From DATDRQ01 sp035291645 (GTDB lineage: Bacteria; Chloroflexota; Anaerolineae; Anaerolineales; UBA4823): a stretch of 7,564 nt of DNA. The DNA lies in assembly GCA_035291645.1 (NCBI GenBank), contig DATDRQ010000317.1:1-7564 (forward strand), given 5' to 3'. Shown piece after piece: positions 1 to 5,879 of this stretch; the first letter of the stretch is position 1; each line of letters opens with the position of its first letter. The notes below the pieces were generated by a model, which had not been told where the DNA came from, made no database searches, and worked only from the letters and a program-made list of their open reading frames with translations. A program made the translations under genes and the position numbers.

Positions 1-969
1 CTCGTGTTCACCATCGGCGTCGGGACGGTGGTCGTCTGGCCCTCTTACCCGGCCTTCCTGATCGCTCTGATCATGGGCATGGTTGGGAAATACGTCTTCG
101 ACCCATCCATGCAGGCTTACCTGGGCGACCGGGTCTCCTACACCCGGCGCGGCCGGGTGATCGCGGTGACCGAGCTGGGCTGGTCGTTGAGTTTTATTCT
201 GGGCGTTCCGCTGATGGGCTTCCTGATCGCCCGCCGCGGCTGGGCGGCTCCATTTCCTTTCTTTTTCGTCGCCGGCCTGCTGGCGATAGGACTTATGGCC
301 TGGATGCTGCCGCGCGATATGCCTCGCGCCGCAAACCGGCCCGGTTTCAGGCAGAATTTAACCCGGGTGCTGAGCTATACGCCCGCCTTGTACGGGTTAG
401 GGATGGGCCTGGCGATCAGCGCGGCGAACGAGGTGGTCAACTTGGTCTTTGGCGTGTGGATGGAAGGCGCCTTTGGGCTGAAAATCGCCGCGCTGAGCGC
501 AGCTTCGGTGGTGATCGGTTTCGCCGAGCTGGGCGGAGAATCCTTCTCGGCCACCCTGACCGACCGGCTGGGCAAACCACGCTCGATCGGCCTGGGGCTG
601 ATCCTGAACAGCCTGGCTGCCCTGGCGCTGCCTTTCTTCGGAGGCAGCCCGATCTGGGCGGCGGTCGGCCTCTTTCTTTTCTATATCACCTTCGAATTTG
701 CCCTGGTCAGCAGCATCCCCCTCATGACCGAAGTATTGCCCCCCGCCCGAGCCACGCTGATGGCCAGCAACGTCGCCAGTCATTCCCTCGGGCGAGCGCT
801 GGGAGCGCTGATCGCGGCCCCGCTCTTTACCCTGGCGAAAGCTTCACCCCACATCCCGGATATCCTGCTGTGCGGTGTGGCAGCGATCCTTTTCAACCTG
901 CTTGGATTATTCTTCTTGGGTTTACTCGACAAAGGCCTCGCCACGAAACAGGCCATCGAAAACGCCTGA
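1..969 (+). CDS. MFS transporter, C-terminal part (5' truncated by window)
   Basis: This is an integral membrane transporter of the major facilitator superfamily; the substrate cannot be told from sequence. The frame is open from base 1 to the TGA at 967-969 (322 visible codons), so the true start lies upstream. The GTG at position 4 is just an internal valine. About 75-90 N-terminal residues (roughly TM1-2) are missing compared with a usual 400-residue MFS protein. Visible are TM3 to TM6 (about residues 15-103), a basic central loop (about 104-120), and six further hydrophobic helices (about 125-310). The loop DRVSYTRRGR (43-52) and the segment DRLGKPRS (188-195, between TM8 and TM9) fit the repeated MFS Asp-Arg/Gly-basic loop motif. 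The C-terminus is a short polar tail. The next gene starts 122 bp downstream with its own promoter. Family is confident; specificity (drug, sugar or other efflux) is unknown. Confidence 0.88.
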   Translation, partial: LVFTIGVGTVVVWPSYPAFLIALIMGMVGKYVFDPSMQAYLGDRVSYTRRGRVIAVTELGWSLSFILGVPLMGFLIARRGWAAPFPFFFVAGLLAIGLMAWMLPRDMPRAANRPGFRQNLTRVLSYTPALYGLGMGLAISAANEVVNLVFGVWMEGAFGLKIAALSAASVVIGFAELGGESFSATLTDRLGKPRSIGLGLILNSLAALALPFFGGSPIWAAVGLFLFYITFEFALVSSIPLMTEVLPPARATLMASNVASHSLGRALGALIAAPLFTLAKASPHIPDILLCGVAAILFNLLGLFFLGLLDKGLATKQAIENA

Positions 970-1071
970 GGTTTCAATCTACCTTCGAAACACCTGGCCC
1001 ATTCTCTGTTTGTTCTTCTTGAGACAACGATCTATGGATCATTACGCCTGGTCCGGATTCTGGGACTGACC

Positions 1072-1084
1072 TATACAGTATAAT
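1072..1084 (+). promoter_or_regulatory. Consensus -10 box just before the LysM gene (probable leaderless promoter)
   Basis: A perfect TATAAT lies at 1079-1084 and the ATG of the LysM gene begins at 1092, so transcription would start at or within a base of the start codon. No Shine-Dalgarno-like purine run is visible before this ATG, which agrees with a leaderless mRNA. The -35 region is weak (the best is TTCTGG at 1058-1063, only 15 bp away). An 11-bp inverted repeat, TATAC-A-GTATA (1072-1082), overlaps the -10 and could be an operator, but this is speculative. Confidence 0.5.
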
Positions 1085-1091
1085 CAGCCAT

Positions 1092-1916
1092 ATGCTTTAC
1101 CTGCGATCGCGAGCGCTTCTCCTTGCCGCACCCTTGCTCGGGCTGGGCCTGCTCCTGCTCGCCCTGGTGATCCCGGCCGGGGCGGCGCCGCACGCCCAGT
1201 TCACACCTTTTCCTACACCAACCCCCGGGCCGGATGGGCGCGTCGTCTACATTGTCCAGCCGAACGATTCCTGGTGGCGGATCGCCGCCATTTATAACCT
1301 GGATTTAGACGACCTGCTGGAGATCAACGACGCCACCCGGGAAACCGTCCTGGCGGAAGGCGAGGAAGTCCTGCTAGGCTTTGCCGGTCCGGCCGAGGTG
1401 ACCCCCACGGTGGGACCCAGCCCGACGCCTGCCTCCCGCCTGCCCACCCCCACCCCGCAGCCGGGCGCCGGTTCGTTGTGCGTGTTGATCTACAATGACG
1501 CCAATGGCGATTCCCTGCGCCAGGAAGAGGAAGCCTCCATCCCCGGCGGAGCGATCAGCGTTAGCGACCGGGCGGGCAATTTCTCGCAAACCGAGGATAG
1601 CCCTTCCGGCCTGGAGCCGATTTGCTTTGCCGATCTTGCCGAGGGTGAATACAACGTCAGCGTTGCCGTGCCGGAAGGCTATAATGCGACGACGGTGTTG
1701 AATTATGCCCTGATGGTGGAGCCGGGAGCAGAAACCTATCTGGACTTCGGCGCGCAGCCTAGTTCGGAGGCCCTGGCCGAAGCGCCTACCCCGGAAGGAA
1801 GCGGCGTATCCCCGCTGCTGGGCATCCTGGGTGTCGTCCTGCTCCTGGGCGGGGTCGGCGTGGCGGTCTACGCGGCCCGCCTGGGCCGCTCCAGCAGCCG
1901 GCGGGCTGTGGAGTGA
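1092..1916 (+). CDS. Exported LysM and Cna-B/SdrD-like domain protein with C-terminal membrane anchor
   Basis: A 274-residue protein with a clear exported layout. Residues 1-32 are a signal peptide (basic start, long Leu/Ala core, AGA-A-P-HA region), followed by a Pro/Thr linker (36-47). Residues 51-97 resemble a LysM domain (YIVQPNDSWWRIAAIYNL, then DLLEIN), which in this family binds N-acetylglucosamine in peptidoglycan. A second Pro/Thr linker spans about 103-125. Residues 127-220 look like a Cna-B/SdrD-type beta sandwich: they contain the Asp/Asn run YNDANGDSLRQEEE (134-147, a likely Ca-binding loop in SdrD-like repeats) and two cysteines (C130, C178) that could form a disulfide. A TM helix at about 240-262 is followed by RLGRSSSRRAVE, so the protein is probably anchored with its domains outside. 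It has no LPXTG motif. A structural or wall-contact role is inferred; no enzymatic domain is visible. It ends 3 bp from the convergent glycosyltransferase. Confidence 0.85.
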   Translation: MLYLRSRALLLAAPLLGLGLLLLALVIPAGAAPHAQFTPFPTPTPGPDGRVVYIVQPNDSWWRIAAIYNLDLDDLLEINDATRETVLAEGEEVLLGFAGPAEVTPTVGPSPTPASRLPTPTPQPGAGSLCVLIYNDANGDSLRQEEEASIPGGAISVSDRAGNFSQTEDSPSGLEPICFADLAEGEYNVSVAVPEGYNATTVLNYALMVEPGAETYLDFGAQPSSEALAEAPTPEGSGVSPLLGILGVVLLLGGVGVAVYAARLGRSSSRRAVE

Positions 1917-1919
1917 CTC

Positions 1920-3098
1920 TCAGATCCTCTCTACCAGCCCATAGTACGCTTCCAATAGGCTTTCGCCAAACCGGCCGCTCTGCCAGCCGGCTGCTCGTTG
2001 CCGGGCAGCTGCGGAGAGCCGTTCGGCGACCTGCTCCTCCACAATCACGGTGAGCAAGGCTGCCCCCAGGGCGCGGGCATCCCCGGCCGGAGCCAGGTAG
2101 GCCGCCGGGCCGACCAGCGCGTCCATTAATTCGCTTTCCGAGCCGGCGATGGGCTTGCCGCTCGCCAGGGCATGCTGCACCGCTCCGCCCCAGGCGGTGA
2201 CCGGCGCCGGGTGGAACAAGGCCGAGCAGCCCCGGTAGAGCGCCGGGACCAGGTCCGGCGTAACCCCCGGCAGGGCGCGCACGCTCTCCCCCACGTCGTA
2301 CTCCGCAGCCAGCCTGCTGAGCAGCTGCATCCCGGCGGCGCCCAACCCCAGCAGCAGCAGCGGATAGTACCCCCCAATCGCCCCGGCTGCCCAGCTCCAG
2401 GCTTTCAGCAGGTGGTCGAGCTGGGCTGCCTCTCCGAGGCCGTGGTACAGGATATAAGTCTCGGGCAGGTTGAGCGCCAGGAGCGCCGGCCCCTCATTTT
2501 CTGATCCGTTTGGGCCAATATTTGAGGATTCCCCCATGGCCTGAAAAGCCGGGTGGACTACCTGTGGCAGCCGCGCCAACCGCGGCTGGCGCGCCAGCTG
2601 TGCAGACAGGTTCGGTGCCGGCAGGTCTTCCGGCCAGAACACGGCGCGTGCCCGGGTCAAGCCGCCTCGTCGGGAGGAGGCCAGCAAGCGACCGGCGAAG
2701 CCACGCTCCGGGTAAGATTCACCGTCCTCGAAGACCCCCGGGCTGACCACGCCGATCCGCCGCCCGAAGAGCGGGGATGTCAGGGTCGATAAGTGCATCA
2801 GATGGGCGTTTTGCTCCCAGGCGATGCGGGGCAGCTGGCGCTGCTCCCATCCCAGCCGGCCCGGGGCTGTATCCGCAGCCGGTCGAACGTGGGTGGTGAG
2901 ACCTTGCAGCCAGGCAGGCGGCGCATCGGGCAGGGCCACGACCGGCTGAACTTCCTCCGGAAGGCAGGCCAGGATGGCCAACAGGTGCAGGGCAGCCGGG
3001 CTGACAGGTTCACGGACCAGCGGCCAGCCGTCATACAGGATAGTGAGCGGGTTCTGCGGCATTTGTTTGGGCGCGGTCTCCCCACCACGCGTAAGCAT
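1920..3098 (-). CDS. Divergent GT-B (GT4-like, group 1) glycosyltransferase lacking the EX7E glutamates
   Basis: A 392-residue protein with the two-domain GT-B outline of group 1 glycosyltransferases, which move a sugar from a nucleotide donor. The N-terminal domain (about 17-185) includes HLSTLTSPLFGRRIGVV (102-118). The C-terminal domain opens with YILYHGLGEAAQLDHLLKAW (215-234), equivalent to the usual 'YilyVGrle.rKNl..ll.Af'. A region matching the family's donor-binding stretch follows: ALYRGCSALFHPAPVTAWGG (286-305) then HALASGKPIAGS (309-320). Both glutamates of the canonical EX7E motif are replaced, by T301 and H309, so activity is uncertain. It is the last gene of the operon, 15 bp after the thioesterase stop. 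The ATG at 3098 has no Shine-Dalgarno and probably relies on coupling. M13 (ATG at 3062-3060) is an alternative start, since the conserved part begins near residue 17. Confidence 0.75.
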   Translation of the reverse strand: MLTRGGETAPKQMPQNPLTILYDGWPLVREPVSPAALHLLAILACLPEEVQPVVALPDAPPAWLQGLTTHVRPAADTAPGRLGWEQRQLPRIAWEQNAHLMHLSTLTSPLFGRRIGVVSPGVFEDGESYPERGFAGRLLASSRRGGLTRARAVFWPEDLPAPNLSAQLARQPRLARLPQVVHPAFQAMGESSNIGPNGSENEGPALLALNLPETYILYHGLGEAAQLDHLLKAWSWAAGAIGGYYPLLLLGLGAAGMQLLSRLAAEYDVGESVRALPGVTPDLVPALYRGCSALFHPAPVTAWGGAVQHALASGKPIAGSESELMDALVGPAAYLAPAGDARALGAALLTVIVEEQVAERLSAAARQRAAGWQSGRFGESLLEAYYGLVERI

Positions 3099-3113
3099 GT
3101 GGAGAATGTCGGA

Positions 3114-3536
3114 TCAAGAAAGGGATCGACGGCTGGCGGGCAGCTTGGCCTCCACGCGGCGCTCGAAGCGCGCTTCGTCGATCACCACGCGCTGGTGGCG
3201 GCCCTCTCCCACTACCTCGAAGTCGTCCTTCACGCGTACCGTAAAAGTTACCCGCAAGCCGTCGATCCTGGTCACCTCGGCCGAGACGTGCACGTTGCTC
3301 CCCACCGGGGTCGGCGCGTTATGGCGAAAATCGACCAGCACCCCGACGCTGGAGCTGCCCGCCGGCAGCCGTTCGGACAGCAGGCGGTGCGCCGACCGCT
3401 CCACGAAGGCGATCATCCAGGGGGTGGCAAGCACCCGCGCCGAGCCGCTGCCCAAGGTCAGGGCGCTGTGCTGCTCTTCGACAAGAAATGTCTCTTCCCG
3501 GGTCAGGCCGGTCTGGATCAATTCGGTGAGGTCCAT
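3114..3536 (-). CDS. FlK-like hotdog-fold acyl-CoA thioesterase
   Basis: A 140-residue protein of the fluoroacetyl-CoA thioesterase-like hotdog family; relatives hydrolyse small acyl-CoA thioesters in the cytoplasm. The core LGSGSARVLATPWMIAFVER (28-47) and the FRHNAPTPVG segment (70-79) are the family's hallmarks. T38, E46 and H72 are spaced exactly like the FlK catalytic triad (Thr42, Glu50, His76), so an active enzyme is likely. A C-terminal strand region (about 85-125) completes the fold. The start is the ATG at 3534-3536, because GGAG lies 6 nt upstream. A GTG four codons earlier (3548) gives 144 residues but has no ribosome binding site. The gene sits between two glycosyltransferases (gaps of 31 and 15 bp). 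The substrate is unknown; true fluoroacetate resistance should not be assumed, since most family members are generic. Confidence 0.85.
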   Translation of the reverse strand: MDLTELIQTGLTREETFLVEEQHSALTLGSGSARVLATPWMIAFVERSAHRLLSERLPAGSSSVGVLVDFRHNAPTPVGSNVHVSAEVTRIDGLRVTFTVRVKDDFEVVGEGRHQRVVIDEARFERRVEAKLPASRRSLS

Positions 3537-3542
3537 GCTGTT

Positions 3543-3546
3543 CTCC
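3543..3546 (-). promoter_or_regulatory. Ribosome binding site that decides the thioesterase start
   Basis: On the minus strand the sequence reads GGAG, then six bases, then ATG (3536). The upstream GTG (3548) would place this Shine-Dalgarno inside the coding region and has no such site of its own, so the ATG is preferred. Confidence 0.6.
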
Positions 3547-3567
3547 ACACTCTGTGAATGGCCTGGT

Positions 3568-4584
3568 TCAGGCGGCGCTCCACCAGTCCTGCCCTTCCCG
3601 CAGGCCGAGCCGGTCGAGCCGGGCGCGGATCAGACCCCGCGCGCCGCGCGCCCCGACCGCCGCCAGCAGCGCCGGGCGGGCGTAGCTGCGCCAGCAATCG
3701 GGCAGCGCCTCTGGCGGAAGGACAGGCAGGCCGCGCCGGGTGCGGCCGATCTTACGCGGGTCGACGTCGACAAAGGCGACCAGCGGCAACCCGTGGCGGG
3801 CCAGGTGCTTGCTCAGGCGGCGGCCCATCATGCCCGCCCCCCACACGATCACCGCTTCCCGCTCTGCCAGCGGGCCGAGAGACAGATAATGCGCTTTGGC
3901 TCGCAGGAAGTTCTCCAGCGAGTAGCGCGGGTCGGCGCGTGTCAGGCGGTCAGCGCGCTCGCGCCAGTCCAGCAGCACCTCTGGGACCTTGGCGAAGCGC
4001 GCCCCGCCCAGGTACAGGCGCAGCCACAGGTCGTAATCCTCCGCCCAGCCATGGTCCTGGTAGCCGCCGGCTTGTTCGACCGCCTGCCTGCGGAAGACCA
4101 CGCTTGGGTGGGCCAGCGGGCTCTCCACGAAGATTTCGCGGCGGATGTCCTCGTCGCTCACCAGCGAGTTCTGCCACTCCAGGTAAACGGCGAAGCCCTG
4201 GCGCACCTGTTCGGGCGGGTACGCCCGCACCAGGCAGCCCGCCACGGCTACCTGCGGGTGGCTTTCCATAAATGCCAGTTGCCGCTCCAGGCGCGCCGGG
4301 TGTGCCCGGTCGTCGGCATCCATGCGGGCGACCAGCGCGGCGCGGCATTCGGCCAGGCCGGCGTTCAGCGCCGCCACGATCCCCCGGTGCGGGCGGCTGA
4401 TCACGCGCAGGCGTGGGTCGTGAACCGCCCACGTGCGCAGCATCTCCGGCGTCTCATCTACGGAGCCGTCGTCGATGGCGACGATCTCGAAGTCGCCCAG
4501 GGTCTGGTTCGCCAGGCTATCCAGCGCTTCCGGCAGGGTTTCCGCCGCGTTGTAACACGGCAGCAGCACCGATATGGCAGGCAT
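3568..4584 (-). CDS. Family 2 (GT-A) glycosyltransferase fused to a C-terminal Rossmann-like domain
   Basis: A 338-residue protein. Residues 1 to about 230 are a typical GT2 domain: the start MPAISVLLPCYNAAETL, the nucleotide-binding DDG at 38-40, the metal-binding DAD at 89-91 (RMDADD), a conserved HPSVVFRR (159-166), and AEDYDLWLRL (181-190), whose E182/D183 supply the expected catalytic base. It should be an inverting enzyme adding a sugar from a nucleotide donor on the cytoplasmic face. No TM helix is visible. Residues 243-338 are a separate domain: AVIVWGAGMMGRRLSKHL (244-261) has a GxGxxG loop, followed by VAFVDVDPRKIGRTRRGLPV, like the N-terminal Rossmann part of PglD-type sugar-modifying proteins. 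This tail may bind a nucleotide, but its role is unknown. The ATG start is supported by a -10 box 6 bp upstream. It is the first gene of a three-gene operon. Confidence 0.88.
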   Translation of the reverse strand: MPAISVLLPCYNAAETLPEALDSLANQTLGDFEIVAIDDGSVDETPEMLRTWAVHDPRLRVISRPHRGIVAALNAGLAECRAALVARMDADDRAHPARLERQLAFMESHPQVAVAGCLVRAYPPEQVRQGFAVYLEWQNSLVSDEDIRREIFVESPLAHPSVVFRRQAVEQAGGYQDHGWAEDYDLWLRLYLGGARFAKVPEVLLDWRERADRLTRADPRYSLENFLRAKAHYLSLGPLAEREAVIVWGAGMMGRRLSKHLARHGLPLVAFVDVDPRKIGRTRRGLPVLPPEALPDCWRSYARPALLAAVGARGARGLIRARLDRLGLREGQDWWSAA

Positions 4585-4618
4585 ATATGGATTGTAACCG
4601 ATCGAGTAATTTCTTCAA
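4585..4618 (-). promoter_or_regulatory. Promoter of the GT2-thioesterase-GT operon (probably leaderless)
   Basis: On the minus strand TTGAAG (plus coordinates 4613-4618) is followed after 16 bp by TACAAT (4591-4596, five of six consensus bases), then six bases, then the ATG of the GT2 gene. Transcription would start at or next to the ATG, and no Shine-Dalgarno is visible in the remaining space, so a leaderless mRNA is inferred. Confidence 0.5.
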
Positions 4619-4641
4619 ATCTGCGCTGGATGCGGTAAGAT
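4614..4641 (+). promoter_or_regulatory. Candidate promoter of the MscS gene, sharing its -35 with the divergent operon
   Basis: TTCAAA (4614-4619) is followed after 16 bp by TAAGAT (4636-4641); each matches four of six consensus bases. The -35 overlaps the -35 of the leftward promoter (4613-4618) on the opposite strand. The predicted start near 4648 leaves a leader of about 37 nt that includes the GAGGAAG ribosome binding site (4670-4676), 8 nt before the ATG. Confidence 0.35.
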
Positions 4642-4684
4642 CGTTGCAGTATACCCACGAACGCCAGAAGAGGAAGAACCGGCG

Positions 4685-5485
4685 ATGACTGACGAACCCA
4701 TAACCTTAGCAGATATTCTCCAGAACCTCATAACCGCGCTGGTCGACCTGATCCCGCGCATGATCGCCGCGGTGGTTATCTTCCTGATCGCCCTGTACGT
4801 CGCCAGCCTGCTGCGCCGCAGCGTCCGGCGGGCGCTGGAGCGCCGCACGACCAACCCCCAGCCGGTGGATATGCTCACCCAGCTGACATATTATGGAGTC
4901 GTCTCGGTTGGCCTGATCCTGGCCTTGGGGCAGGTCGGTTTCGACGTGACTGCCTTCCTGGCGGGCCTGGGCATCGCCGGCTTCGCCATCGCCTTCGCCC
5001 TGCAGGACGTCAGCAAGAACTTCGTCGCCGGGCTGCTGATGCTGGTTCAGCAGCCGTTCAGCCTGGGCGAAACGATCGAGGTATCCGGCTTCACCGGCAA
5101 AGTGGACAGCATCGACCTGCGCTCCACGCAGATCCGCACGCTGGACGGGCGCCTGGTGCTGATCCCCAACGGGGACGTGTTCATCAAGCCGATCACCAAC
5201 TTCACCCGCTCTCCGCTGCGCCGGGTGGACGTGAACACCAGGGTCGCTTACGAGAGCGACCTGGGAGCCGTGCGCCTGGCCGCTCTGGACGCGCTGGCAG
5301 GCCTGCCGGGATTACTGGCCGACCCCGCGCCGGGCGTGGATTTTGTGAATTTCGGTGGAATCTCCGTCGATATCACCGTTTCATTCTGGGTGGATACCGG
5401 CCAGGTCCCGCTGAGCGACGCCCGGGATGCCGGGCTGGAGGCGGTCAAGCGCGCCTTCGAAGCCGCCGGGATCGAAGCGCGCTAG
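4685..5485 (+). CDS. mscS: MscS-family mechanosensitive channel
   Basis: A 266-residue small-conductance mechanosensitive channel, close in length to E. coli MscS (286). Such channels form heptamers in the inner membrane and release solutes when membrane tension rises on hypo-osmotic shock. TM1 is about residues 24-43, TM2 about 66-84, and the pore-lining TM3 about 88-120 carries the Gly/Ala-rich pattern FLAGLGIAGFAIAFALQDV. The family signature of the middle beta domain follows: PFSLGETIEVSGFTGKV (124-140), then DLRSTQIRTLDGRLVLIPNG (144-163) and TNFTRSPLRR (171-180). The C-terminal alpha/beta domain (about 181-264) is complete. GAGGAAG lies 8 nt before the ATG and supports the start. A strong bidirectional terminator follows directly. 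Family is certain; the symbol is by family only, since bacteria often carry several paralogues. Confidence 0.93.
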   Translation: MTDEPITLADILQNLITALVDLIPRMIAAVVIFLIALYVASLLRRSVRRALERRTTNPQPVDMLTQLTYYGVVSVGLILALGQVGFDVTAFLAGLGIAGFAIAFALQDVSKNFVAGLLMLVQQPFSLGETIEVSGFTGKVDSIDLRSTQIRTLDGRLVLIPNGDVFIKPITNFTRSPLRRVDVNTRVAYESDLGAVRLAALDALAGLPGLLADPAPGVDFVNFGGISVDITVSFWVDTGQVPLSDARDAGLEAVKRAFEAAGIEAR

Positions 5486-5493
5486 CCTTTTAA

Positions 5494-5531
5494 AAAACTC
5501 TAAGGGTCTTCGAAAAGACCCTTAGAGTTTT
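5494..5531. terminator. Bidirectional intrinsic terminator between MscS and a small membrane protein gene
   Basis: AAAACTCTAAGGGTCTT (5494-5510) and AAGACCCTTAGAGTTTT (5515-5531) are perfectly complementary 17-base arms around the loop CGAA. Read rightward the hairpin ends in TTTT. Read leftward it ends in TTTTTT (complement of 5492-5497). It begins 8 bp after the MscS stop and 20 bp after the stop of the convergent small gene, so it can serve both. Confidence 0.9.
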
Positions 5532-5551
5532 ACCGGAAAATGAAATCGGAC

Positions 5552-5731
5552 TTACTCGTCCAGTGGCGGCCGGCCGGAGGCTAACCTGCCGGAAAACCAC
5601 CACACCGCCAGGGCGAGTAGCGCCCAGAGCACCCCTGATGGGATTTCCCCCTGGTCGGCAAACCAGAAACCGCCGATCAGGACGACCAGCAGGACGAGAA
5701 GCCAGAAAACCACCGAGGAGAAGCGCAACAT
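5552..5731 (-). CDS. Small two-helix membrane protein, unknown function
   Basis: A 59-residue hydrophobic protein that I do not recognise. Residues 5-23 (SSVVFWLLVLLVVLIGGFW) and about 33-47 (GVLWALLALAVWWFS) form two membrane helices joined by the short acidic loop ADQGEIP. The tail GRLASGRPPLDE is polar. A helical hairpin of this kind is common among small inner-membrane proteins, but no function follows. The ATG at 5731 is chosen because it immediately precedes the hydrophobic part. It has no strong ribosome binding site, though a TATATC box (5743-5748 on the complementary strand) lies 11 bp upstream. A TTG at 5824 would add 31 residues containing four cysteines, but that stretch holds a perfect inverted repeat and is probably non-coding. 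The shared terminator downstream supports a real transcript. Confidence 0.55.
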   Translation of the reverse strand: MLRFSSVVFWLLVLLVVLIGGFWFADQGEIPSGVLWALLALAVWWFSGRLASGRPPLDE

Positions 5732-5796
5732 CGATTCTAAAGGATATAGCTGAGTAGAACAGTACTCTTTTCCTATAGAACATAACGAATCACACC

Positions 5797-5817
5797 CCGG
5801 AAAGTTACACTTTCCGG
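5797..5817. repeat. Perfect inverted repeat downstream of the P450 gene
   Basis: CCGGAAAG (5797-5804) and CTTTCCGG (5810-5817) are exact complements around a 5-base centre. The element lies 63 bp beyond the P450 stop and 65 bp upstream of the small membrane protein's ATG. Neither strand has a T-run after the stem, so it is a poor intrinsic terminator. It might be a factor-assisted terminator for the P450 mRNA or an operator for the small gene. The rest of the 148-bp gap shows only a 5-bp inverted repeat, GAGTA/TACTC, at 5752-5767. Confidence 0.5.
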
Positions 5818-5879
5818 CCCTCAAATTTATGCAAGCTGCGTGCCAGCCGCGCCGGATCGTTCTCTTTAATGGGATTCAA

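Noticed and set aside
970..1091. GTTTC/GAAAC inverted repeat (971-991) after the MFS gene as a terminator
   Set aside because: The arms are only 5 bp with an 11-base loop and no adjacent T-run; too weak to call. The rest of this gap shows only the LysM promoter.
3114..3536. Naming the thioesterase flK (fluoroacetate resistance)
   Set aside because: The triad spacing matches FlK, but most proteins of this family are generic thioesterases and nothing nearby concerns fluorometabolites.
2974..4638. A 554-codon plus-strand open frame covering the thioesterase and GT2 genes
   Set aside because: It is antisense to two well-recognised genes, has Arg/Pro/Gln-rich low-complexity composition with no domain, and is a typical high-GC shadow frame.
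5752..5767. GAGTA/TACTC inverted repeat as a LexA-type box for the small membrane protein
   Set aside because: The arms are 5 bp and do not match a known SOS box; chance is a fair explanation.
5490..5783. A 97-codon minus-strand frame overlapping the terminator
   Set aside because: It reads through the terminator hairpin, giving a repeated KTLRVFSKTLRVF tail from the two arms, and conflicts with the better membrane-protein frame.
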